Source: an uncultured Pelagibacteraceae bacterium
GTDB taxonomy: Bacteria; Pseudomonadota; Alphaproteobacteria; Pelagibacterales; Pelagibacteraceae
DNA length: 64,000 nt
Direction: 5' to 3'
Assembly (NCBI GenBank): GCA_902596915.1
Contig: CACJVQ010000003.1
Span: 37,131 to 101,130, forward strand
The first letter of the stretch is position 1; the number at the start of each line of letters is the position of its first letter. The notes under the pieces were generated by a model that was not told the DNA's origin, ran no database searches, and was given only the letters and a program-made list of their open reading frames with translations. The translations under genes and the position numbers were made by a program. Shown here one piece after another: positions 17,275 through 25,182 of the stretch.

Positions 17275-18014
17275 TATTGTGCTCCTAGATAAGCATCTAC
17301 AACTCGCTTATCATTTTTTATTTCATCTGGTGTTCCGTTAGCAAGCATTTTACCATGTGCTAAACAAAAAATACTTTCAGCTAATTGCATAATCACTCTC
17401 ATATTATGTTCAATTACTAACAAGGTAATTCCAAAATCTTGATTTACTTTTATTAATCTATCAATAATTCCATTTATTAAAGTTGGATTAATGCCTGCAG
17501 TTGGCTCATCTAGAAGTAACATTTCTGGTTCATTCATTAATGCCATTGCAAGTTCTAATAACTTTTGTTGGCCAAATGATAAATCACCCGCTCTTAATTT
17601 TCTCTTTTGATATAGACCAACAAAGTTTAATAAATTTTCAGCCTTATCAGTTAAATCTTTTGGTATCTTTGAAAAAATTGAAACTAAGCTTTCATCACTA
17701 GCTTTGTGGCTTATAAGCATATTGTCTACACAATTTAGTTTTCCATATATTCTTGTTTGTTGGAATGTTCTTAAAAGACCAAGTTTTGCAATAATTGGAA
17801 CTGGCAATTCTGAAACTTCTTTACCATTAAATTTTATTGAACCTTGATCTATAGGATAAGTTCCAACTATAGAATTAAATAAGGTAGTTTTTCCAGATCC
17901 ATTTGGACCAATCAGTCCAACAATTTTTCCTTTTTCTACTGCCATAGAAATATCAACATTAGCCTTTACACCGCCAAAAGATTTACTTACATTATTTACT
18001 TCTAGTATACTCAT
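17274..18014 (-). CDS. ABC transporter ATP-binding protein, LivG type
   Basis: This 246-residue ATPase has Walker A 'GPNGSGKTT', signature 'LSFGQQKL' (Gly-Gly changed to Phe-Gly, as is common in LivG/urea-type members), Walker B 'MLLLDEPTAGINP' and His switch 'LLVIEHNMRVI'. It is coupled to the LivM permease (4-bp overlap) and to the LivF gene. The signature differs from the LivG at 12472-13239 ('LSGGQ'), so the two transporters are not a recent duplication. Confidence 0.92.
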   Translation of the reverse strand: MSILEVNNVSKSFGGVKANVDISMAVEKGKIVGLIGPNGSGKTTLFNSIVGTYPIDQGSIKFNGKEVSELPVPIIAKLGLLRTFQQTRIYGKLNCVDNMLISHKASDESLVSIFSKIPKDLTDKAENLLNFVGLYQKRKLRAGDLSFGQQKLLELAMALMNEPEMLLLDEPTAGINPTLINGIIDRLIKVNQDFGITLLVIEHNMRVIMQLAESIFCLAHGKMLANGTPDEIKNDKRVVDAYLGAQ

Positions 18015-19060
18015 TTGAGTTCAACCTGAGCTTTCCGGTCAGCCTCATCAACCACTTCTCCAAATCTTTCAGGATACTTTTCTCTTAACCATCCCATAAT
18101 TCCCTCTGGGAAATAGATAACAATGACAACTATTAATACTCCTAGGGCTACATACTGCCACCCAAGAAAGAATGTCCAAAAACCCTCTTTAAATATATGA
18201 AAAACAGTCGCTCCAATAACAGGTCCCCATAAAGTTCCTTTACCACCTAGTATTGCCATCAATACCATAAACACTCCCATTTCTCTTCCATCAAAAGCAA
18301 CATCCGTTGAGTCTATATATCCAACAAGTCCGCCCATGATACCTCCAGCGAGACCACAAAAGAAAGCTGATATCATCCAACCTATAATTTTATATTTCAT
18401 AGTTTGAATACCCATTGCCTCAGCTTTATCTTCATTATCTCTTATTGCATTCAGAACTAACTTAAATCTTGTTGAATAAATTGCTTTAACTGCAAGAAAT
18501 GTGAAAACTAAAACTGCAAAGCTACAAAAATAAAAGAATTCACCTCTAGCCTCTAAACTTCCAACTTTAGGAAAAGGAGGAGTTGTAAATCCTTGGCCAG
18601 CTCCTATTATTTCTATTCCACCTGAAATTTCTCCTGCAGCTACACCTAAACCTAATGTGCAAATTGCAAAATAATGTCCTCTTAATCCTAATATTGAGTA
18701 ACCAATTAAACCAGCTACTATTGCTGGAACAACTGCAGCAACAGCAAGACCTACGGCAAATCCTTGAAAGAATTGAGCAGGGGTATGAACAAATGTTTTT
18801 TCTCCACCACCTTCTGTCCATTCAGCTAATGGAAAGAACATTCCAACTTGAACCGATGCACAGAGATACATTCCAAGTCCGTAAAAGAGAATATTACCAA
18901 AAGTGTTATAGCCCATTTCTCCACCTTGGACATTCCACGTAATTGCTAAAATGATTAAGATACAAAGAATAGACAATTGAACTTTAAATGCTGGAAATAC
19001 AAAAGGAGCAGCAATACCAAATATTAAAATAGCAGCATATAAAATTATATTTTTATTCAT
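18011..19060 (-). CDS. ABC transporter permease, LivM type
   Basis: This 349-residue membrane protein has 'GLRGHYFAICTLGLGVAAGEI', 'FKLVLNAIRDNEDKAEAMGI' (in part) and 'GTLWGPVIGATVFHIFKEG', all of LivM type. The C-terminal cytoplasmic tail 'EKYPERFGEVVDEADRKAQ' is long and charged. It sits 2 bp behind the LivH gene and overlaps the LivG gene by 4 bp. Substrate specificity cannot be read from the permease. Confidence 0.9.
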   Translation of the reverse strand: MNKNIILYAAILIFGIAAPFVFPAFKVQLSILCILIILAITWNVQGGEMGYNTFGNILFYGLGMYLCASVQVGMFFPLAEWTEGGGEKTFVHTPAQFFQGFAVGLAVAAVVPAIVAGLIGYSILGLRGHYFAICTLGLGVAAGEISGGIEIIGAGQGFTTPPFPKVGSLEARGEFFYFCSFAVLVFTFLAVKAIYSTRFKLVLNAIRDNEDKAEAMGIQTMKYKIIGWMISAFFCGLAGGIMGGLVGYIDSTDVAFDGREMGVFMVLMAILGGKGTLWGPVIGATVFHIFKEGFWTFFLGWQYVALGVLIVVIVIYFPEGIMGWLREKYPERFGEVVDEADRKAQVELK

Positions 19061-19062
19061 TA

Positions 19063-19956
19063 TTATTTTAAATATTCTCTTTTTTTAGAAAGTTTAAATC
19101 TTCTATAAACCAGAATTAAAACTAGTAATAAAAACACAGAACCTATTCTAAATTCTGTTCCTAAAATATAATCTGCAAACTCCTCAAAAACACCCAGTCC
19201 CATTCCTGACATGGCTACTCCAGGTAAATTTCCCAACCCTGCAACGATTACAATCATAAAAGATCTAATTGTGTAAGGTAATCCCATATATGGATGAATT
19301 GTAAATGTAATTGAGATTAGTGCTCCAGCAACTCCACACAATGCTGCATTAATTCCAAATGTTGCTGCATAAACTTTTTCTGTATCTACACCTAATATTT
19401 TTGCAGCCCTTGCATTCTGAGCTGTAGCTCTAATAGCTCGTCCTAGCTTTGATTTTTTCATATAAATCACTAGTCCAATAGCAAATACTATACTTATAAA
19501 TGCTGAGAAAATTTTAGAATTTGGCAATGTTACAGAATTATCAAATAACATAGTTGTTCCATAACCTGAATTTGCAAGAACAACATCTGCACCAAATGCA
19601 AAATTCATTAACTGCATAAATAAAATGCTTATGCCAAATGTTGCAAGAATTGAGATGAATAAATCTCTATCAACTACTTTATTAATAACTAACTTATAAA
19701 TAATAACCCCAACAAAATACATTATTATTGGTGAGACTATTACTCCCCAAGCTGGGTGAATTCCATAAAGATACATGAAGTATGCAATATATCCTCCTAA
19801 TATAACAAGATCACCTTGAGCAATATTAATTATATTCATAACTCCCCATTGAAGAGCCATTCCATATGCAATAAGTGCAAATAATATTCCAAGCAACAAT
19901 CCATCTAAGACAGCTTGTACAGTTAACATTGGAACTTGAAATATTAAAAAATCCAT
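19063..19956 (-). CDS. ABC transporter permease, LivH type
   Basis: This 297-residue membrane protein has 'GILFALIAYGMALQWGVMNI' (in part), 'GDLVILGGYIAYF', 'GRAIRATAQNARAAKILGVD' and 'VAGLGNLPGVAMSGMGLG', the LivH signatures. It is the first permease gene after the intergenic terminator that separates it from the binding-protein gene, so its transcription depends on read-through. Confidence 0.92.
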   Translation of the reverse strand: MDFLIFQVPMLTVQAVLDGLLLGILFALIAYGMALQWGVMNIINIAQGDLVILGGYIAYFMYLYGIHPAWGVIVSPIIMYFVGVIIYKLVINKVVDRDLFISILATFGISILFMQLMNFAFGADVVLANSGYGTTMLFDNSVTLPNSKIFSAFISIVFAIGLVIYMKKSKLGRAIRATAQNARAAKILGVDTEKVYAATFGINAALCGVAGALISITFTIHPYMGLPYTIRSFMIVIVAGLGNLPGVAMSGMGLGVFEEFADYILGTEFRIGSVFLLLVLILVYRRFKLSKKREYLK

Positions 19957-19972
19957 AAATTTTTAAATGCTT

Positions 19973-20004
19973 ATAAAAAAAAGCCCCCTACTGCTAGGGG
20001 GCTT
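19973..20004 (-). terminator. Intercistronic terminator between binding-protein and permease genes
   Basis: A 10-bp GC-rich stem (AAGCCCCCTA 19981-19990 with TAGGGGGCTT 19995-20004) has a 4-nt loop. On the - strand it is followed by eight T. It lies 15 bp after the binding-protein stop and before the LivH start, so it would keep the binding protein in excess over the membrane components. Confidence 0.92.
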
Positions 20005-20019
20005 ATGTTCATTTTTATA

Positions 20020-21258
20020 TTATCTGTCTGACCACTTAGGAATTGGGTGAATTAATTCCGCTGAAGCCCATTTTAATGGAGCTACAACTTTATTTTCACA
20101 TTTTCCTGCATCATCACACATAACTTGAAATAAAACCATTGGCTTATCAACGTTTTGACCACCTTCAGCAAATTTTATGTTTCCATAAAATGTTTGCATG
20201 TTAGTAGCAGCAAGAGCGTCTCTAACTTTCTTTTGGTCGAAAGATCCAGCTCTTTCAAAAGCATCTTTAAACACTAATAAAGCCGCAGAAGACTCTGCTG
20301 CTTGGTATGGTGGTGCATAACCAAACTCTTTAGTAAAGTCTGCATCATAAGTCATACCATCAGTAAAGAAATCATCTTTATAAGTTAGTGTTTTATGCCA
20401 TTGAGAAGCACACAAAGCGTATTGTGAATTTGCACCATGTTGCTTAGATAGTTTTGCAGCATCACAGTGTGTCATTGCTAACATTGGAACATCAACTTTC
20501 ATTTCAGCAATTTGTCTAATGGCTGTTAAAGCACCTTTTGTGTGTCCTGAAACAACAAGAACATCTGGTTTAGTTGCTTTAACTTTTGCTAAAGTTGCCG
20601 CCATATCATTAAGCTCTTTTGGAAGTTTGTCATCGATTATAATTTTTGATCCTGTTTCTTTTGCAGCATCTAAAATACCCAATCTAACGTCCTGTGAGAA
20701 TGCATCTTGCTCAAAAGCTTGTGCAATTCTTACACCTTTTCCACCATTAAGCTCAACCGCTGTTCTGATTGCAACATCCAAATATAAGTTTGCTGGTGCC
20801 AGCACCGCAAATAAGTATTTGTAACCTTTTGTAAACAAAGATCTTGATGCACCGTTAGCTTCTACCATTGGAACACCATATTTCTCTGTTACTGGTGCAA
20901 TTGCTTTAGTCAAACCAGAACTGTAAGGTCCAAGCATAAACTCAACGCCATCTTGTGAAATCAATCTTTCTGCAAGTTGCGCTGCTCTTTTAGGGTTTGA
21001 CTCATCATCGTAATAGATAATATCAAACATGTAAGTTTTTCCTCCAACTTTAACACCACCCATGCTGTTAATTCTGTCAACGGCCATGTTATAACCGTTT
21101 TGAGTATGAACACCATTAGATGAATATTTTCCGGTTAAAGAAATTGCAGCACCTAATATAATTTTATCACCAACAACTTTTGCTAATGAAACAACTGAAG
21201 TTGAAAATAAAATTGCTAACGCAGAAACAAATGTAATTATAATATTTTTAATTTTCAT
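20020..21258 (-). CDS. ABC transporter substrate-binding protein, LivK/amide-binding type
   Basis: This 412-residue protein has a signal peptide (basic start, hydrophobic core, cleavage near 'VVSLAKVVG'). The type I periplasmic fold follows with 'ILGAAISLTGKYSSNGVHTQNGYNMA' (in part), 'YYDDESNPKRAAQLAERLI' and 'FMLGPYSSGLTKAIAPV'. These resemble the amide/branched-chain/urea-type subgroup. It is preceded by a good SD (AGGAG at 21263-21267 on the - strand) and followed by a strong terminator. Two C-terminal Cys pairs ('MCDDAGKCE', 'THCDAA..LCAS') could form disulfides. Its permeases and ATPases follow in order. Confidence 0.92.
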   Translation of the reverse strand: MKIKNIIITFVSALAILFSTSVVSLAKVVGDKIILGAAISLTGKYSSNGVHTQNGYNMAVDRINSMGGVKVGGKTYMFDIIYYDDESNPKRAAQLAERLISQDGVEFMLGPYSSGLTKAIAPVTEKYGVPMVEANGASRSLFTKGYKYLFAVLAPANLYLDVAIRTAVELNGGKGVRIAQAFEQDAFSQDVRLGILDAAKETGSKIIIDDKLPKELNDMAATLAKVKATKPDVLVVSGHTKGALTAIRQIAEMKVDVPMLAMTHCDAAKLSKQHGANSQYALCASQWHKTLTYKDDFFTDGMTYDADFTKEFGYAPPYQAAESSAALLVFKDAFERAGSFDQKKVRDALAATNMQTFYGNIKFAEGGQNVDKPMVLFQVMCDDAGKCENKVVAPLKWASAELIHPIPKWSDR

Positions 21259-21351
21259 TTCTCTCCTCTTTTATTATTAATTAATTAATTTAAACCTTAT
21301 TTAACAAAGAAATTAATTCTTTTGCAAGTAACAGTAGTAACGCATTAACGC

Positions 21352-21966
21352 CTAATATTGTTGCATAAATGCAATTATAATTGCTATTACAATTAAAACG
21401 CACGCAGAAATTGTGTTTATAACCTTTGCGTTAGCTTTAACCCAAGTAATCATTTTATTTGCTAGAATAGCGTAACCAATTAAAGATAAAAAATCTAAAA
21501 TCACGTATGTGGTTATTAAGATAATAAATTGAGCAACATAATTAGAATTAAAATCAATAAATTGTGGAAAGATAAATGGAAAAAACATCCAAGCCTTAGG
21601 GCTTGTGCCAGCAACTAAAAAACCATCTTTGAAAAAAGATAAAAAACTTTTTCCCAATTTCTCATCAGAATTTATACTTTTTGGTCGGGATTTATAAATA
21701 TCATAAGCAAGATATAGAATATAAACTATTCCAACCCACTTAAATGCATTAAGCAATTTTGGATTATCTGAAATAAATGAACCAATAACAAATATAACAA
21801 GAGTTGCTTGAATAATATTTGCAGTAACATCTCCTAATGCTGTCCATACACATTTCTTAACTCCATAATTCATTGAATATGAAATTATTACTATCCTAGG
21901 TGTTCCAGGCGTAATAAACATGAAGAGAATTATTTGGAGAAAAAGGAAATAGTTTAATGGAAGCAT
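21352..21966 (-). CDS. LysE/RhtB-family amino acid exporter
   Basis: The protein has 204 residues and six predicted membrane helices. 'ITPGTPRIVIISYSMNYGVKK' type N-terminus (in part) is the LysE/RhtB signature with PG replaced by 'TPGTPR', and 'GTSPKAWMFFPFIFPQFI' is the second conserved region. RhtB relatives export threonine, homoserine or related amino acids. No SD is visible; instead a long hairpin ends 5 bp upstream of the ATG. The next gene downstream is the Liv binding protein, 93 bp away. Confidence 0.88.
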   Translation of the reverse strand: MLPLNYFLFLQIILFMFITPGTPRIVIISYSMNYGVKKCVWTALGDVTANIIQATLVIFVIGSFISDNPKLLNAFKWVGIVYILYLAYDIYKSRPKSINSDEKLGKSFLSFFKDGFLVAGTSPKAWMFFPFIFPQFIDFNSNYVAQFIILITTYVILDFLSLIGYAILANKMITWVKANAKVINTISACVLIVIAIIIAFMQQY

Positions 21967-21971
21967 CTAAG

Positions 21972-22018
21972 GATAGTCCTAAAAAACCGGGAGCTAAAGA
22001 TGGCTAGATAGGACTATC
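21972..22018 (-). repeat. Inverted repeat in the leader of the LysE/RhtB gene
   Basis: GATAGTCCTA (21972-21981) is complementary to TAGGACTATC (22009-22018) with a 27-nt loop that itself holds a small AGCT/GGCT pairing. The distal arm can also fold alone (AGATAG/CTATCT). On the - strand it ends 5 nt before the exporter ATG, so it could hide or expose the start. No known riboswitch consensus was recognised. Confidence 0.6.
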
Positions 22019-22086
22019 TAAAAATGATAATATCATAGACACTAAAATTTGCATTAAAATTTATTTGGAGATTTGCTAGAAAATCT

Positions 22087-22386
22087 ATGAAAAAAAGTCA
22101 CAGGCCCACAACCAAAGTTAAAAACCCTGAGCCTAAACAAGGAAGTCCAGACTGGGTTATCTGGGCAGCATGGGCTGACAGAATAACATTCGAGGAGATA
22201 GAAAAAAAAACAGGCAAAACTGAAGCTGATGTAATTAAGATAATGAGAAGAAATCTCAAACCCTCATCTTTTAGGTTATGGAGAAAAAGAGTAAATTCAC
22301 AAAGTATTAAACATAGAAAGAAATTTGAATATTCAAGAAAGCAAATAAGAGTAAAAATTAAGAAAAATGAAATTCTTAACTGGTAA
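22087..22386 (+). CDS. DUF2805/TIGR03643-like small basic protein
   Basis: The protein has 99 residues and is very rich in Lys and Arg. The middle ('DWVIWAAWADRITFEEIEKK', 'GKTEADVIKIMRR', 'SSFRLWRKRVN') matches my recollection of the TIGR03643/DUF2805 family and reads as a helix-turn-helix-like fold. The basic tail 'KHRKKFEYSRKQIRVKIKK' could bind nucleic acid. Function is unknown. It starts a short + strand pair with glutaredoxin (28-bp gap). It is the only DNA-binding-like protein seen in the window. Confidence 0.6.
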   Translation: MKKSHRPTTKVKNPEPKQGSPDWVIWAAWADRITFEEIEKKTGKTEADVIKIMRRNLKPSSFRLWRKRVNSQSIKHRKKFEYSRKQIRVKIKKNEILNW

Positions 22387-22414
22387 ATTATTAAAATATA
22401 ATTATATCTAAAGT

Positions 22415-22669
22415 ATGAAAATTATTACTATGTATTCAGGCCCAATGTGTGCTTTTTGTGATGCGGCGAAAAGGTTGCTGAATAGAAATAATCTTGAATA
22501 CAAAGTGATTGATGTATCAACTGGTCCAGATTTAAGAGATGAAATGATTAAAAAAGCAAATGGAAAACGTACCATTCCCCAAATCTTTTTTAACGATGAG
22601 CATATAGGTGGTTATCAAGAACTTAGAGATCTAGAAAAAAATGGTACTTTAGAATCTTCACTACAATAA
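22415..22669 (+). CDS. grxC: Glutaredoxin (Grx3 type)
   Basis: This 84-residue thioredoxin-fold protein has active site C12-A-F-C15, cis-Pro in 'KRTIPQIFFND', and 'HIGGYQELRDL' for glutathione binding. The usual dithiol motif is CPYC; here Pro-Tyr is replaced by Ala-Phe, which could shift redox potential. It reduces protein disulfides and mixed glutathione disulfides in the cytosol. It converges with the DUF1479 gene, 2 bp between stops. Confidence 0.92.
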   Translation: MKIITMYSGPMCAFCDAAKRLLNRNNLEYKVIDVSTGPDLRDEMIKKANGKRTIPQIFFNDEHIGGYQELRDLEKNGTLESSLQ

Positions 22670-22671
22670 AT

Positions 22672-23907
22672 TTAATTCCAATCTATTAAACCTAATTGTT
22701 TTTTTGCTAACTCACTTAAATCATTAATTTTAGTTCTTCCTTTATAATTAATTTCATAGTCCTCAGCAGCAAAATCTGGCGGACTTTTGCCTTCAATAAA
22801 TTTTTTTGATTGTTTTTTTATGTAATCAATATTTTTTTTACAATATGGAGTTGCTCCTACATAAATAACATTTGAAAAAGTTTTGCCCATATGTTTTTCC
22901 TCAACAGCATGCACAACGTCGGGGTGCCACCAAATAGTATCTCCAGGATACATTTTTGGAATTGAGATTAAACCTTCCAACAATAAGCTATGATATTTTT
23001 CATTTATTGATAAAGCTTTTCCTGCTTTTGAACCACATAACTCGTTTTCTGGCACATCATCTAGTAAAGCTCTTGTTAAAACATATGCCATTCCTTTAGC
23101 GATAGGAATTAATTGTAAAGTTCCATCATTTGGACCTTGCTCTGTTAAGGCTGTCCATCCTTGGAATGTTCTAAATACATGCGCTACCGCAGGTGACTCA
23201 AATTCAATTGTTTCATCTCTATATTTTGCATCAAACGGATTATAATTTTCGAAATTATCTGAAAAAATATCATTATAAATTTTTTGATATGCATTATCAG
23301 TCCATCTTTCAATCGATCCAGCATCGCAATGTGGTGATAACCCCAATGTATCATCTCCTGGTTCTCTTCTTCTTACTCGATCCGCGTATACAAGTTCTTT
23401 ATTTGGATCAAAAACACTTTTATCTTTATACTTGTAATTCCAAAGATTATTTAGCCATTTTTTAACTTTTTCCATTTCTTGAGAGTGTCTAATTTCTGAT
23501 TGCGCTTTAGACCAATACAATCCAAAAATTTGAGGTTTTCCTGATTTGAGTTCACTGAAATATTTATCTATACCTATCTTTTTTTTTTGATCCTCAAAAT
23601 AATTATTTTCGAAAACATATTGATCTAGATTTTTATTTAGATCTTTCATTTTTTTTTCACTAAAAACATTTCTAATTATTACACAACCGCGTTTCAGAAC
23701 TTTCTCATTAAAAGTCCTTTCGTTTTCAATTAAAATGTTTTTAAATTCTATTTCTGGGATAATCGAATTCTCAAAACGTTTAATTATCTCAACTTCTTTT
23801 TTGATATGTTTCTCAATATTTTTAAAATTACTTAAATAATTTTTCGATTTATTTTTTAATTTAGTTTTTTCAGAGATGATTTTTTTTTGTATTTCAATTA
23901 TATTCAT
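22672..23907 (-). CDS. DUF1479 (YbiU-like) putative Fe(II)/2OG oxygenase
   Basis: This 411-residue protein has the DUF1479 hallmark 'SPHCDAGSIERW' (HxD-type iron ligand pair His-Cys-Asp), preceded by 'YADRVRRREPGDDTLGL'. The distal 'YPGDTIWWHPDVVHAVEE' supplies another His, and 'SNVIYVGATPYC' follows. The fold is inferred to be a cupin-type 2OG oxygenase; the substrate is unknown. A long Lys-rich coiled-coil-like N-terminus (residues 1-60) precedes the domain. It is the last gene of the minus-strand oxo-acid operon, 13 bp after msrB. Confidence 0.85.
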   Translation of the reverse strand: MNIIEIQKKIISEKTKLKNKSKNYLSNFKNIEKHIKKEVEIIKRFENSIIPEIEFKNILIENERTFNEKVLKRGCVIIRNVFSEKKMKDLNKNLDQYVFENNYFEDQKKKIGIDKYFSELKSGKPQIFGLYWSKAQSEIRHSQEMEKVKKWLNNLWNYKYKDKSVFDPNKELVYADRVRRREPGDDTLGLSPHCDAGSIERWTDNAYQKIYNDIFSDNFENYNPFDAKYRDETIEFESPAVAHVFRTFQGWTALTEQGPNDGTLQLIPIAKGMAYVLTRALLDDVPENELCGSKAGKALSINEKYHSLLLEGLISIPKMYPGDTIWWHPDVVHAVEEKHMGKTFSNVIYVGATPYCKKNIDYIKKQSKKFIEGKSPPDFAAEDYEINYKGRTKINDLSELAKKQLGLIDWN

Positions 23908-23920
23908 AATTTGAAATCAA

Positions 23921-24289
23921 TTATTTAGGTTTAAAAACTAAGCAAATTCCATTATTACAGTATCTTTTTCCTGTCGGTTGTGGGCCATCATCAAATATGT
24001 GGCCGTGATGTCCTCCACAATTCTTGCAATGATACTCGGTTCTGGCATAACCGATATGATAATCTGTTGTAGTTTCAAATGCATCAGGTAGAGACTTGTA
24101 AAATGATGGCCAGCCAGAGCCACTTTCATACTTTGTATTAGAGTCAAATAATTTCACTCCACAGTTTGCACAATGATAACTTCCCTCTCTCTTTTCAAAA
24201 TTAAGTTCGCTTGATCCTGGTGGCTCTGTTGCTTCTTCGAATAATACTTTATTTTGTTGATGAGTTAAATTTGGATTATTTTTTGTCAT
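23921..24289 (-). CDS. msrB: Peptide-methionine (R)-S-oxide reductase
   Basis: This 122-residue MsrB has zinc ligands C40/C43 ('CANC') and C88/C91 ('CKNC') and catalytic C111 in 'KRYCNN'. Substrate motifs are 'SGSGWPSFY' and 'GHHGHIFDDGP'. The usual resolving Cys near residue 55-60 is replaced by Ser/Gly ('YESGSGW'), so recycling may rely on another Cys (C116) or external thiols. It reduces methionine-R-sulfoxide in proteins. Its start overlaps the end of the deacetylase gene by 14 bp. Confidence 0.93.
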   Translation of the reverse strand: MTKNNPNLTHQQNKVLFEEATEPPGSSELNFEKREGSYHCANCGVKLFDSNTKYESGSGWPSFYKSLPDAFETTTDYHIGYARTEYHCKNCGGHHGHIFDDGPQPTGKRYCNNGICLVFKPK

Positions 24290-25181
24290 TTAAATATTTA
24301 GCGCAATTTTTATGCAAACTTGCGTGCAATTCAATAAGTTTTTTAAAGTCTTTATTGTAACCGCCACCTAAAACTCCACAAATAGGAACTCTTCTTGTAA
24401 AAAAGTTTCTAATAACCATCTCGTCTCTTTTATTAATTCCTTTGTCAGTAATGCACAACTTACCTAATCTATCATCTAAGTGAATATCAACACCTGCGAT
24501 ATAAAAAACAAAATCAAAATTAAAATCGTTTAGAAAAATTAAATTTTTTTTTAAAATATATAAATACTCGTCATCTTCCATGTTTTGTTCAAGCTCAATG
24601 TCCAAATCACTTTTTGATTTAATTGGTGGATAATTCACTTTTGTGTGCATACTAAATGTAAAAACTTTATTTTCATTTTTAAATATTTCTGAATTTCCAT
24701 TACCTTGATGAACATCTAAATCAACTATAAGGATTTTGTTAGCCAACCCTCTATTCAAAAGATATTTTGCAGCAACAGCCACATCATTAAAAACACAAAA
24801 ACCAGCTCCCTCGTCATAAATAGCATGATGACTTCCACCAGCTGTATTACAAGCTATTCCATAATTAATTGCTAATTTAGAGGCCAATACGGTTCCGCCT
24901 GTTGCAACTAAAGATCTTCTGACCACACTATCAACTAAAGGGAAACCTATTTTTTTTACCAATCTTTGCTCTAATGTTTTATTTTTAATTTTTAAAATAT
25001 ACTCCTCCGAGTGAACTTCTTTTAGTGTATCTACTGAGCATGGATCAGGTTTATAAAACTTCTTAACTACCTTTTCTTTTTTAAGAAAACTTGCTAATTC
25101 ACTAAACTTCTTAATTGGAAATTTATTGTCATCACCAATCTTTGCTGCATAATCTGGGTGATTTACAACTGGTAATTCCAC
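24276..25181 (-). CDS. Histone-deacetylase/AcuC-superfamily hydrolase
   Basis: This 301-residue arginase-deacetylase fold protein shows the tandem active-site His in 'GGSHHAIYDEGAGFCVFNDVA' (in part), zinc ligands in 'VDLDVHQGNG', and the conserved 'AGVDIHLDDRLGKL' and 'GGGYNKD'. Bacterial members deacetylate acetylated polyamines, amino acids, acetoin-related compounds or acetyl-CoA synthetase. It lies 1 bp after a 2-hydroxyacid dehydrogenase and overlaps msrB, so it is in the same operon. The substrate is unassigned. Confidence 0.88.
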   Translation of the reverse strand: MELPVVNHPDYAAKIGDDNKFPIKKFSELASFLKKEKVVKKFYKPDPCSVDTLKEVHSEEYILKIKNKTLEQRLVKKIGFPLVDSVVRRSLVATGGTVLASKLAINYGIACNTAGGSHHAIYDEGAGFCVFNDVAVAAKYLLNRGLANKILIVDLDVHQGNGNSEIFKNENKVFTFSMHTKVNYPPIKSKSDLDIELEQNMEDDEYLYILKKNLIFLNDFNFDFVFYIAGVDIHLDDRLGKLCITDKGINKRDEMVIRNFFTRRVPICGVLGGGYNKDFKKLIELHASLHKNCAKYLNDKK

Positions 25182-25182
25182 T

